Assembly (NCBI GenBank): GCA_030668565.1
Contig: DAOVFD010000011.1
Span: 1 to 15,715, forward strand
Origin: Microcaldota archaeon
GTDB taxonomy: Archaea; Micrarchaeota; Micrarchaeia; Anstonellales; Bilamarchaeaceae
DNA: 15,715 nt
Reading direction: 5' to 3'
Position 1 is the first letter of the stretch; each line of letters opens with the position of its first letter. The notes under the pieces are model-generated. The model saw only the letters and a list, made by a program, of their open reading frames with translations, did no database searches and had not been told where the DNA came from. Both the position numbers and the translations under genes were made by a program. Shown in pieces: positions 1 through 6,598 of this stretch.

Positions 1-15
1 ACTGACCCGCGCCAT
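1..15 (-). CDS. Possible 5' end of a leaderless gene running off the left edge
   Basis: Five codons (MARVS) read leftward from an ATG at 15-13 to the window edge. A TATA-like element (TTTTATAA on the minus strand, 34-41) lies about 23 bp upstream of this ATG, the spacing seen for leaderless starts elsewhere in this window. No other part of the protein is visible, so no function can be given. The alternative is that bases 1-55 are the tail of a plus-strand gene; short open stretches ending at 39 and 55 exist but carry no recognisable sequence. Confidence 0.3.
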
Positions 16-33
16 GAGAAAGATATCCGGAAG

Positions 34-41
34 TTATAAAA
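34..41 (-). promoter_or_regulatory. TATA-like element for the left-edge gene
   Basis: TTTTATAA on the minus strand, about 23 bp upstream of the ATG at 15. It fits a core archaeal promoter slightly closer to the start than usual. Confidence 0.3.
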
Positions 42-99
42 TGGTCATTTCGTAATCCTTATTTTGCAGTATATATCCGTGGTTGAATGTGGTAGTATA

Positions 100-107
100 T
101 TTATAAA
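100..107 (+). promoter_or_regulatory. TATA box for the winged-helix/coiled-coil gene
   Basis: TTTATAAA centred at 103.5 predicts transcription starting near 130. That gives a leader of about 20 nt holding GGTGAA (135-140) and GGGTGG (141-146) before the ATG at 151. The box lies inside the longer open frame that begins at 64, which argues against that upstream start. Confidence 0.6.
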
Positions 108-150
108 CCTTTTTACCCAATATTATATGAGAAGGGTGAAGGGTGGCATA

Positions 151-2010
151 ATGGATGATAAAATAAAGGTAGATGAACCGCTTATCAGTACGGATGTAGA
201 TAAACTTATCCGTTGCATATCGGAAAAAAAGAAAATGAACATGCACGAGCTCCAGAGAGAGTGCAGCATAACCAGACGGGACCTTGACAAGTGGGTAAGG
301 GTCCTTGAGGACGAAGGGTACATAACGATACAATATGGCATAACCGGAACTTACGTTCTCTGGACCGGCCTTTCGAAAGAGGATATCAAAATAGAAGACA
401 CTTCAGTGGACAAAAAAGAGACCACAAGGAAAACCGAGGAAATTGCTTTTAAAAGGGATTATGAAGTGGTGGATAGACCTGAGGTTAAGCATGAGGAGAA
501 TGAGAAGAATCTGCTGGCAGCTGAAATAGATGGGGATAAAAGCGATTATAACGCCGGTAAAGACGGGGAAACACCCGAGGAACTGCTCCACAAATACGTT
601 TCCATGAGAAAGAGAGCTGAAGAAGAGGGAGACCTGAAATCCAGTATACTCAAAAATCTTGACAACGAACTTGAAAAAGATGATTACAGCGGATTAGTCG
701 AAGAGGAGAAGGAAGCAGAACCCGAGTCTCCCGAAGAAGTGGAGGACGAGGAACCTGAAGTAGTGGACCTGGATTCCCACAAACAGGAAGTTGAAGAGAA
801 ACAGGAAGTGATTGAGGAACCCATGGAGGAGGCGTATGCCGAGCCGGAAGAAATAGAGAAGGAAATACCACCAATGGAAGTTCCGAAATCCATTTATGAT
901 ACGGAAGTGAAAGACCTTCTGAGCGCGTATGTCAAGGAAATAAACGAGGAAAAAGTCAAGCTTAACAAGCTGAAGAGGGAAAAGGAGGAGCTCTACAGGG
1001 AAAAAATGATTTCGCTGGAAAGCAGGATGGAATCAGACCTTGCATCCCTTATGCAGTATGTTCTTGAGCACGAAAGCAGGCTTCTTGAAATGAAAGAAAG
1101 AGTGCTTGAACTTCCGGACAAGGTGGATGAGGTTACAAAGCTGCAGACTGAAATAAGGAACCTGCAGAATGAGGGAAAAGGAATGCTCAGAAACACCAAA
1201 AATAATGTTGATGGTTTTATTTCCGAAATGAAAAAGAACGAGAAGGTATTGAAGGAAGAAATAAACGAGACGAGGGCAGCAGTCGAAAAGGAAGAGAGAA
1301 ACGTTGAGGAACTGAAAAGGGTAAAGGATTCCATAGAAGGGAAGACCGAGAAGATGGTCTCCTCTGTGGATGTGTTGAAGGGAAGGATAAGCGACCTTAA
1401 TTCCAGGATGGGAACCCTAAATACAGACCTCGTTAAAGCAATTGAGATGAAAAACGAGTTGGATGTTTCGATAAACAACCTGGATTCAGTAATAGAGACA
1501 AAGGAAACCGAACTCGACTCGCTTGAAACAAGCCTTCAGGATGTCAAGAAAATCGAGGGATGGGCAAGGGAGTACATTACTGATTACGAGAAGAAAATAG
1601 ACGACATAGAAAACTACGTGCAAAAGAGCGATGACGAATTATCCGCACTTAAGGAAGCGGCCGAGGCCAGTTATATGAGAAAGTACCTTGGCGAACTGGA
1701 GAACATCACCGGTGCATACGAAGGAGAACTTGAAGATGTTCTTGATTCAGAAAAGAGGATAGAGAAGAGAATGACCGAAAGCAAGGGAAGAATAGGTGAC
1801 CTGGTTAAGGAAAGCCAGGAAATCATAAAAAGACTGAGAAAGGAAACAGAAGACTCCCCGGATTACGAAAAAATAAAGGCAAGGACAGAGAGGAGAACGA
1901 AAAGGATAAAGGATACCGTAGATGAAAAGGCAAAGGAAGGGGAAAAACTATCCGAAGAAATCAGGAAAAAGAAGACAAAGAGAAAAACCAGAAAGAAAAA
2001 GAAAAAGTAA
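151..2010 (+). CDS. Winged-helix, long coiled-coil protein with poly-lysine tail; function unknown
   Basis: A 619-residue protein that I do not recognise as a named family. Residues about 15-72 look like a winged helix: a helical start, a recognition-like helix around RRDLDKWVRVLEDEG, then beta-like YITIQYGITGTYVLW. Residues about 75-245 are very acidic and low in complexity. From about 248 to 590 there is almost unbroken charged heptad-like sequence, a long coiled coil. The last 14 residues are KKKTKRKTRKKKKK, which could bind nucleic acid or membrane phosphates (inference). There is no signal peptide, membrane segment, Walker motif or SMC hinge, so it is not an SMC or Rad50 protein. The frame is open from 64, but that start precedes the TATA box; ATG 151 follows GGTG-type ribosome binding sites. 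A DNA-tethering or chromosome-organising role is only a guess. Confidence 0.85.
   Translation: MDDKIKVDEPLISTDVDKLIRCISEKKKMNMHELQRECSITRRDLDKWVRVLEDEGYITIQYGITGTYVLWTGLSKEDIKIEDTSVDKKETTRKTEEIAFKRDYEVVDRPEVKHEENEKNLLAAEIDGDKSDYNAGKDGETPEELLHKYVSMRKRAEEEGDLKSSILKNLDNELEKDDYSGLVEEEKEAEPESPEEVEDEEPEVVDLDSHKQEVEEKQEVIEEPMEEAYAEPEEIEKEIPPMEVPKSIYDTEVKDLLSAYVKEINEEKVKLNKLKREKEELYREKMISLESRMESDLASLMQYVLEHESRLLEMKERVLELPDKVDEVTKLQTEIRNLQNEGKGMLRNTKNNVDGFISEMKKNEKVLKEEINETRAAVEKEERNVEELKRVKDSIEGKTEKMVSSVDVLKGRISDLNSRMGTLNTDLVKAIEMKNELDVSINNLDSVIETKETELDSLETSLQDVKKIEGWAREYITDYEKKIDDIENYVQKSDDELSALKEAAEASYMRKYLGELENITGAYEGELEDVLDSEKRIEKRMTESKGRIGDLVKESQEIIKRLRKETEDSPDYEKIKARTERRTKRIKDTVDEKAKEGEKLSEEIRKKKTKRKTRKKKKK
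1971..2007 (-). terminator. T-rich tract for the ATPase transcript inside the coiled-coil gene's lysine tail
   Basis: Read on the minus strand, the AAA/AAG codons of the poly-lysine tail form repeated T4-T5 runs just after the ATPase stop. This is a plausible U-rich terminator for the minus transcript. Confidence 0.4.
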
Positions 2011-4578
2011 TTATTTTTTTCTATTTTTTATGTATTTGCGCACTTCCAGATAGAAGAATGAAAATAGACTGAGCGCAATTATCAAAGACCATTCCTCAAT
2101 TCCCAAAGGCTTTACATGGAAAAGTTCATTTAGCATAGGAATGTACAATATCATAAGATGAAGAATAATCGTGAGGAGTGTTGCATACACAAGCCATTTG
2201 TTATCGAGAAGGTGCCTTAAAACGGGTTTCTCAAGTGACCTGCAGCTGAATGCTTCCGTCTTCTCAAACATTACGATCATTGTGAACGCCATCGTCTGTG
2301 CAAGCACAAGGTCGTCCTGGAATATCATTACAAAGGTTCCGAGGATTAAAACAGTTATAATTACAGGATACTCAAAAATGAATATCCCCATTCCCTTCCA
2401 TATGTTTTCCCCTTTTCTTCTGGGAGGTCTGTCCATTACGTCCTTGCTGATAGGGTCTGCAGCCAGGGCTATTGCGGGCAGGCCGTCAGTCACGAGGTTT
2501 ATCCACAGTATCTGTATCGCAATAAGAGGCAGGGGCATTCCCAAAAGGACTGCGATGAATATAACAGCCATCTCCGCAATGTTTCCTGAAACGAGGAATG
2601 CAAGCGTTTTTCTTATGTTTTCGTATATCCCCCTTCCTTCCTCCACTGCAGAGACGATTGTTGCGAAATTGTCATCTGTTAAAATCAAATCAGAGCTTTC
2701 TTTTGCAACATCGGTGCCGGTAATTCCCATCGCAACACCAATGTCTGATTTTTTAAGTGCTGGTGCATCGTTTACACCATCGCCGGTCATCGCAACAACA
2801 TCACCTTTTTCATTCAGCACATTCACTATCCGCAATTTGTGTGCAGGCGAAACACGTGCAAATATGGATACCTCTCCAAGAGCACTTGAGAACTGCTCGT
2901 CGCTCATTTTATCTATCTGTTCGCCGGTGATCACCCTGCCATTTCCTATTCCCAGCTCCTCTGCGATTGTTTTTGCAGTCAGGGGATGGTCTCCTGTTAC
3001 CATTATCACTCTTATTCCCGCCGGCCTGCAAAGGTCCAGCGCTGGCTTGACCTCCTTCCTTGGAGTGTCCATCATGCCCACAATGCCAACGAAAACCATA
3101 TCCTGTTCTATGCTTTCCAAGTCAAATTTTACCCTATTAATCTCCCTGTAGCCGAAAGCAAGGGTGCGGTATCCTCTTGAAGTCAGGGAATCATTGATTT
3201 TGTTTATTCTCTCCTTGTCTTCGGATGTGAACTTCCTTATTTTTCCGTTCTCGATTATCTTTGACGAAATTTCCAGCACGCTTTCCGGAGCACCCTTAAG
3301 ATATGCCACTGTTTTCTGTTTTTCCCTGTGTATCGTGGTCATTCTTTTTCTTTCCGAATCAAAAGGCAGTTCACCGGTTTCCGGCCATTTTTTCAGAAGC
3401 TCGTCCCTCCACATTCCTGCTTTTGCAGCAAGAACAAGCAGTGCACCCTCGGTTGAATCGCCTATAATGCTCCAGCTTCCTTTCTGGTCCTCACGCAGAT
3501 GTGTGGTATTGCACAGTGCCCCCATACGCATAAGAAGTTCTGTTTCACCGTCAATCTCCACCGGCTTTCCGTTGCAGGTGAATTCCCCCCTGGGTTCGTA
3601 ACCGCTTCCGCCCACCTTTATGATTCTGTTGTTTACGAAAACCTTTCTTGCCGTCATTTCGTTTTTGGTCAGCGTTCCTGTCTTGTCCGTGCATATAATG
3701 TCTGCAGAGCCAAGGGTTTCAACGGATTTCAGTTTCCTTACAATTGCATTCCTTTTTGACATCCTCTGGACTCCAAGTGCAAGGGATATCGTAACCACTG
3801 CGGGAAGTCCCTCGGGAATTGCAGCGACAGCAAGGCTGACCGCAGTCAGGAACATTGAGAAGATTTCAAAACCATGCAGAACACCGGTAATGAATATGAT
3901 TGTACAAAGCGCAATAACTCCGATGCTGATGTGTTTTCCCATCCTGTCAAGGTCCATTTCAAGAGGCGTTCTTTCGATTTCCACGAACTGAACCATGCTC
4001 GCAATTTTTCCTATTTCGGTTTCCATTCCTGTTTTCTCTATAATCGCCTTGCCCCTTCCGGCAACAACAACAGTGCCCGTGAATACCTTGTTTCTCGTTT
4101 TCGTATCCTTTCTTACAGGAACGCTTTCTCCGGTAAGGGGAGCCTCATCTATCGACAGGTCAATGCTTTCGACGACCTTTCCATCTGCAGGCACGCGGTC
4201 TCCGGTCTCAAGCAGGATGATATCCCCGGGAACTACCTCATGCACATCCACCATCCTGACTGCTCCATCCCTCATTACGCGTGCTTTCGGGGAAACAAGC
4301 TTCTTCAGTGCCTCAAATGCCTTCTCTGCCTTGTATTCCTGAACAAAGCCGAGAACACCCAGCATCAGGACTATCGTGAAAATCATTATGGTGTCAAGTA
4401 TCTCTCCAAGAAATGCAGCTACAATTGCCGCAACAATCAGAAGAAGAATCATGAACTGCTTGAACTGGCGTAAAAATTTGCTCAGTAAACTTTCCTTTTT
4501 TATCTCCTGCAGTTCGTTCCTGCCGTATTTTAGAAGTCTTTTGGCAGCCTCCTTATCACTCAGACCTTTATATTCCAT
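2011..4578 (-). CDS. P-type (type II) Ca2+-transporting ATPase
   Basis: An 855-residue cation pump of full family length. In order: an N-terminal cation-ATPase segment (about 1-75), actuator domain with TGES (149-152), M4 with PEGLP (255-259), phosphorylated Asp298 in DKTGTLT, nucleotide-binding KGAPE (428-432), hinge TGD (528-530) and GDGVND (599-604), then the C-terminal membrane helices. Residues that bind Ca2+ in SERCA are present: Glu256 in M4, Asn666 and Glu669 in M5 (SGNIAE), and Asn694, Thr697 and Asp698 in M6 (NLVTD). This favours Ca2+ over Na+/K+ or H+, and two sites over the single site of PMR1-type pumps. It lies 5 nt downstream of the FKBP lipoprotein gene, so the two are probably cotranscribed. 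Its stop codon directly abuts the stop of the convergent coiled-coil gene. Ca2+ efflux is the likely role; Mn2+ transport cannot be excluded. Confidence 0.95.
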   Translation of the reverse strand: MEYKGLSDKEAAKRLLKYGRNELQEIKKESLLSKFLRQFKQFMILLLIVAAIVAAFLGEILDTIMIFTIVLMLGVLGFVQEYKAEKAFEALKKLVSPKARVMRDGAVRMVDVHEVVPGDIILLETGDRVPADGKVVESIDLSIDEAPLTGESVPVRKDTKTRNKVFTGTVVVAGRGKAIIEKTGMETEIGKIASMVQFVEIERTPLEMDLDRMGKHISIGVIALCTIIFITGVLHGFEIFSMFLTAVSLAVAAIPEGLPAVVTISLALGVQRMSKRNAIVRKLKSVETLGSADIICTDKTGTLTKNEMTARKVFVNNRIIKVGGSGYEPRGEFTCNGKPVEIDGETELLMRMGALCNTTHLREDQKGSWSIIGDSTEGALLVLAAKAGMWRDELLKKWPETGELPFDSERKRMTTIHREKQKTVAYLKGAPESVLEISSKIIENGKIRKFTSEDKERINKINDSLTSRGYRTLAFGYREINRVKFDLESIEQDMVFVGIVGMMDTPRKEVKPALDLCRPAGIRVIMVTGDHPLTAKTIAEELGIGNGRVITGEQIDKMSDEQFSSALGEVSIFARVSPAHKLRIVNVLNEKGDVVAMTGDGVNDAPALKKSDIGVAMGITGTDVAKESSDLILTDDNFATIVSAVEEGRGIYENIRKTLAFLVSGNIAEMAVIFIAVLLGMPLPLIAIQILWINLVTDGLPAIALAADPISKDVMDRPPRRKGENIWKGMGIFIFEYPVIITVLILGTFVMIFQDDLVLAQTMAFTMIVMFEKTEAFSCRSLEKPVLRHLLDNKWLVYATLLTIILHLMILYIPMLNELFHVKPLGIEEWSLIIALSLFSFFYLEVRKYIKNRKK
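2014..2029 (+). terminator. T-tracts for the coiled-coil gene inside the ATPase C-terminus
   Basis: Runs of seven and six T at 2014-2020 and 2024-2029 directly follow the plus-strand stop codon. Archaeal termination commonly uses U-tracts. On the minus strand these bases encode the last residues of the ATPase (around KNRKK). Confidence 0.5.
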
Positions 4579-4583
4579 TTATA

Positions 4584-5360
4584 TCATTCTGCCTTTTCAA
4601 GGTGAAGCAGGGTGACATTGTATTCCAGTGTTTCGCCGGCAAGGTTATGGTTCTCATCAAACGTTATGGTATCATTGGTCAGCTTTGTAACCTTGACACT
4701 GACCGGTTTTCCGTCTATAAGACTTGTTGTATGATAGGTACCATTTTCCCTGACGTCAAACATCATGGTATAAGACATGTTTTCATCAGTTCCGGAAACA
4801 ACAACATGATGGAAGCCGTTGTAACTGAAACCGTCGCCAGGCTGGAAAACATACATCATTGTAACTTCATCACCGCTTACATTTTCTATGAAAACGGTCC
4901 CGATTTCCGTATCAAATCCTGTACCCACTTCAACAGTTATGTTTTTGTCCTCGAAATAGCTTCTTGGCACGACTTCAAGCGCATTGAATTGGTAATACCT
5001 GCTTACGTTGTAAACTTTCATTGGGTCGTAATAACCATAGGCGTCAGGACCCGGCGGTATTGTGAACATTGTTGATTCATTTTCCTTCATCCCGATTATT
5101 CCTTTTACAAAACCTTCTATAATGCCTTCTCCGAGTTCAAGCCTGAATGTAGATGGCCGGTATGTTTTGAATGGGGAATAGAGGGCGTTATCCCTTGCAA
5201 CATCCTCCATACTGGTCTCAATCATTTCCCCGTCAACATAGAGTATATAATCAACAGTAACAATATCCCCGTAATACGCGGTTTCTTCAGGTTCCGGCTC
5301 TGGTTCCAAGCATCCGAACAGCAATATTCCCAACGCGAACAATACAAGCAATTTCTTCAT
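4584..5360 (-). CDS. SlyD-like FKBP-type peptidyl-prolyl isomerase, lipoprotein
   Basis: A 258-residue exported isomerase and chaperone. The N-terminus has a short basic, hydrophobic signal ending in a lipobox, LFGC, with Cys17 as the likely lipid anchor, followed by an acidic Glu/Pro linker (18-27). The FKBP fold starts near residue 29 (GDIVTVDYILYVDGEMIET) and has LELGEGIIEGFVKGIIGMKENE (75-96) and PPGPDAYGYYDP (102-113). The chain then enlarges into an insert-in-flap type region and returns with FDENHNLAGETLEYNVTL (234-251), the closing strand typical of SlyD-type proteins. Residues about 140-230 form a longer insertion than in bacterial SlyD. The start follows a GAGGTG ribosome binding site. 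It probably folds proteins outside the membrane; linkage to the Ca2+ pump suggests shared expression but not a proven shared job. Confidence 0.9.
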   Translation of the reverse strand: MKKLLVLFALGILLFGCLEPEPEPEETAYYGDIVTVDYILYVDGEMIETSMEDVARDNALYSPFKTYRPSTFRLELGEGIIEGFVKGIIGMKENESTMFTIPPGPDAYGYYDPMKVYNVSRYYQFNALEVVPRSYFEDKNITVEVGTGFDTEIGTVFIENVSGDEVTMMYVFQPGDGFSYNGFHHVVVSGTDENMSYTMMFDVRENGTYHTTSLIDGKPVSVKVTKLTNDTITFDENHNLAGETLEYNVTLLHLEKAE

Positions 5361-5418
5361 TTGTACACCTCACAATAAATATCTGGGGTTACGGAGATTC
5401 GAACTCCGGTATGCAGGT

Positions 5419-5454
5419 TTCCTCGGCATTAATGTCCGTTATTTCAGGACTGAT
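5419..5454 (-). other. tRNA-Trp intron 3, at canonical position 37/38 (36 nt)
   Basis: The exon CTCC faces intron GAGG as the central helix, with one C-A mismatch. The bulges are AGA and AAA. An inner GTCC/GGAC stem is present but separated by an internal loop, so this is a relaxed BHB. Confidence 0.7.
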
Positions 5455-5461
5455 CTGGAGC

Positions 5462-5500
5462 TTCGGCAATCATTTTCAGCTAAAATATAGAAAATGACTT
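5462..5500 (-). other. tRNA-Trp intron 2, at anticodon stem position 30/31 (39 nt)
   Basis: The central helix is CGGC/GCCG and the bulges are AGA and AAG. An inner intron helix of about 9 bp starts at once (TCATTTT with AAAATGA plus an A-T and a G-T pair). Removal restores the fifth anticodon-stem pair, G31-C39. Confidence 0.8.
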
Positions 5501-5516
5501 CTGCCGTGCTACCTGG

Positions 5517-5556
5517 TTGCGTGCCCGAATGCAAATCTTGAACGCAGTTCAAGGCT
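5517..5556 (-). other. tRNA-Trp intron 1, in the D-loop (40 nt)
   Basis: Exon GTGT pairs with intron ACGC. The bulges are AAA and AAC, and cutting after the second base of each joins GTGTAA to CCAGGTA, rebuilding a normal D arm. The intron holds a strong hairpin, CTTGAAC-TGC-GTTCAAG, and a GCC/GGC inner helix next to the bulge. Confidence 0.8.
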
Positions 5557-5623
5557 TTACACCATAACCCCATTACAAACTCAAGCTAGTTAACTCGAGA
5601 GTATCTTCTTTTTGGTAGAACAG

Positions 5624-5631
5624 TTTTATAT
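5624..5631 (-). promoter_or_regulatory. TATA-like element upstream of tRNA-Trp
   Basis: ATATAAAA on the minus strand, about 56 bp upstream of the tRNA 5' end. It predicts a start near 5601 and a 5' leader of about 30 nt for RNase P to remove. No well-placed TATA box lies between this tRNA and the FKBP gene, so this promoter may also serve the two protein genes downstream. Confidence 0.4.
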
Positions 5632-5707
5632 TGATTACTGAAAGAGCAGGAACAACACTTATCGTTATTATTCCAAAATCATATTTTAAGTGGAAAAAAT
5701 AGCTAGA

Positions 5708-5715
5708 TTTAAATA
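5708..5715 (+). promoter_or_regulatory. TATA box of the Lrp-family gene
   Basis: TTTAAATA centred at 5711.5 places the transcription start at about 5738, one base from the ATG. The mRNA is predicted to be leaderless. Confidence 0.65.
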
Positions 5716-5720
5716 GATTA

Positions 5721-5736
5721 TGGGACAAATGTCCCA
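5721..5736. promoter_or_regulatory. Perfect 16-bp palindrome, likely autoregulatory operator
   Basis: TGGGACA-AA-TGTCCCA is an exact inverted repeat (7-bp arms, 2-bp spacer). It sits between the TATA box and the predicted start site of the Lrp-family gene, 2 bp before its ATG. Lrp/AsnC proteins bind as dimers to palindromes of about this size and often repress their own gene. Binding here would block RNA polymerase. The arms did not turn up as a pair elsewhere in the window. Confidence 0.65.
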
Positions 5737-5738
5737 AT

Positions 5739-6188
5739 ATGGAATACACCCCCGACGAAAAGGACTTTCGTATACTGGAAGTACTTAGCGAACGCGGGGA
5801 TTCCACGGTAAGGCAGATTGCAAAGAAAACCCTCCTCCCACCCACGACTATCCATAACAGGATAGCGAAGCTGAGGAAGGCAGGTGTCATCAAGAAATTC
5901 ACAATCGAGATAGACAAAAAAAAACTCGGTTTGAAAATCGGTGCATACCTGCTTATCTCAGCTGATTTGAAACTTTTGAAGCAGGGGAAGAAAACCCAAC
6001 ACGACCTTGCAAAAGAGATGAGGAAGATACCCGGTGTTGAGAAGGTTGCCATAGTAACGGGCGGTACAGACCTTGTTGCAAGATTAAGAGTGAAGAATAT
6101 TGATGAACTGGACAAGACTCTGCTTGGAAAAATTCAATTATTGGAAGGAGTGGCAAAAACCCAGACAATGATAATAATTCGGGATTAA
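5739..6188 (+). CDS. Lrp/AsnC-family transcriptional regulator
   Basis: A 149-residue protein of typical family length. Residues about 4-60 form the helix-turn-helix domain (DEKDFRILEVLSERGDSTVRQIAKK, with recognition-helix region PPTTIHNRIAKLRKAGVI). Residues about 62-149 are the RAM/AsnC ligand-binding and oligomerisation domain, with IPGVEKVAIVTGGTDLVARLRV and a closing strand TQTMIIIRD. Such proteins bind DNA as dimers or octamers and often sense amino acids, but the effector and targets cannot be read here. The gene stands alone, convergent with the small membrane protein gene and divergent from tRNA-Trp. The start is fixed by a leaderless promoter and the first ATG. The palindrome at the start suggests autorepression. 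Confidence 0.93.
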   Translation: MEYTPDEKDFRILEVLSERGDSTVRQIAKKTLLPPTTIHNRIAKLRKAGVIKKFTIEIDKKKLGLKIGAYLLISADLKLLKQGKKTQHDLAKEMRKIPGVEKVAIVTGGTDLVARLRVKNIDELDKTLLGKIQLLEGVAKTQTMIIIRD

Positions 6189-6211
6189 AAAAAGAAAAGG
6201 AAAAAGAAAAA
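6187..6211 (-). terminator. T-rich terminator of the small membrane protein gene
   Basis: On the minus strand this stretch has successive runs of five, five, four and seven T just after the small gene's stop codon, with no competing coding function. Confidence 0.5.
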
Positions 6212-6212
6212 T

Positions 6213-6455
6213 CTATTTCTTCTCAAACATGTTGTATAGATAAGCAAAGACGAAACCGCCGATGAATCCGTCAATAAGGCCGTAAATCAGGCCGATAATT
6301 GCTCCTATTATGCCCGGTTGGTAGTAAATATACATCGTACCAAGTGCATTTACAAATCCCAATCCATATCCGGTTCCGCTAATCAATCCCATGAGGAAAA
6401 CACTTACTCCCCATACGATTGCTAACGAAATTCCAACTGCTTTCGGGTTTAACAT
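6213..6455 (-). CDS. Small glycine-rich two-helix membrane protein (holin-like annotation family)
   Basis: An 80-residue protein starting LNPKAVGISLAIVWG. It has two to three hydrophobic segments (about 8-30, 34-46 and 48-72), rich in Gly, and ends with LYNMFEKK. The pattern of an N-terminal LNxKAxG motif, IxWG, and later GIIGAIIGLIYGLIDGFIGG resembles small proteins often labelled bacteriophage holin in prokaryotic genomes. I recall that resemblance from memory and cannot check it. No phage gene is nearby, so a lysis role is not supported. The frame extends upstream to 6533, but ATG 6455 is preceded by GGTGA and by a strong TATA box at 6484-6493, making it the better start. Confidence 0.75.
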   Translation of the reverse strand: MLNPKAVGISLAIVWGVSVFLMGLISGTGYGLGFVNALGTMYIYYQPGIIGAIIGLIYGLIDGFIGGFVFAYLYNMFEKK

Positions 6456-6483
6456 AGTCACCACGAAGAGAATAAAACTGGAA

Positions 6484-6493
6484 TTTATATAAA
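6484..6493 (-). promoter_or_regulatory. TATA box of the small membrane protein gene
   Basis: TTTATATAAA centred at 6488.5 predicts a start near 6462. The leader would be about 7 nt and contain GGTGA just before the ATG at 6455. This strong box lies inside the longer open frame and rules against its upstream start. Confidence 0.6.
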
Positions 6494-6550
6494 TGTTTTT
6501 GATATGGTCAAAAGTAGAAAAAATGGAAGGCATTAGCTGTACCCCAATAC

Positions 6551-6581
6551 TTAAATAAGATTACGATACATGTTTATATAA
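6551..6581 (+). promoter_or_regulatory. Promoter region of the acylphosphatase-like gene
   Basis: Two TATA-like elements occur: TTAAATA (6551-6557) and TTTATATAA (6573-6581). The first would give a leader of about 18 nt that includes GGTGG (6590-6594). The second would start transcription about 4 nt inside the gene, so the first is preferred. Confidence 0.45.
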
Positions 6582-6598
6582 CAAACAACGGTGGACAA

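Larger units (their letters stand above)
5385..5571 (-). tRNA. tRNA-Trp (CCA) interrupted by three introns
   Basis: The ends pair as GGGGTTA/TAACCCC (7 bp), and the T arm is CGGAG-TTCGAAT-CTCCG. A complete tRNA appears only if three segments are removed: 5517-5556 (40 nt, D-loop after position 15), 5462-5500 (39 nt, between 30 and 31) and 5419-5454 (36 nt, between 37 and 38). The mature 72-nt molecule has D arm GTGT-AACCAGGTA-GCAC, anticodon stem GCAGG/CCTGC, loop CTCCAGA with anticodon CCA at 5456-5458, and variable loop ATAC. Introns 1 and 2 fit BHB motifs with 4-bp central helices (GTGT/ACGC and CGGC/GCCG) and 3-nt bulges cut after the second base. Intron 3 has the same geometry with one C-A mismatch. 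CTCCAGA matches the anticodon loop I recall for haloarchaeal tRNA-Trp. CCA is not encoded; the discriminator is A. Confidence 0.9.

Noticed and set aside
1..55. C-terminal tail of a plus-strand gene entering from the left
   Set aside because: Two frames are open for 12-17 codons, but neither has recognisable sequence, and the minus-strand start has better promoter support.
64..150. Upstream in-frame start of the coiled-coil protein
   Set aside because: It lies before the TATA box at 100-107, so it would not be on the transcript; ATG 151 has GGTG-type sites.
993..1478. Ser/Phe/Leu-rich open frame antisense to the coiled-coil gene
   Set aside because: This is the usual complement of Glu/Lys-rich coding sequence, with no promoter.
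2171..3151. Open frame of 326 codons antisense to the Ca2+ ATPase
   Set aside because: It is Ser/Ile-rich and reads as the shadow of a well-conserved gene on the other strand; no start signals.
2011..4578. Na+/K+- or PMR1-type assignment for the ATPase
   Set aside because: M6 has NLVTD and M5 has SGNIAE, keeping both SERCA-like Ca2+ sites; PMR1-type pumps lack the M5 ligands.
5444..5500. Box C/D guide RNA in the tRNA-Trp introns
   Set aside because: Known in the tRNA-Trp intron of some Euryarchaeota, but here only CTGA and a loose ATGATTG occur; no proper C box (RTGATGA) is upstream, and the elements span two introns and an exon.
5385..5571. tRNA-Trp read with one large intron instead of two in the anticodon region
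   Set aside because: Joining near 5500 to near 5422 gives a 7-nt loop without T33 and no sensible anticodon.
6213..6455. Prophage remnant inferred from the holin-like protein
   Set aside because: No phage structural gene, integrase, attachment repeat or lysis enzyme is nearby.
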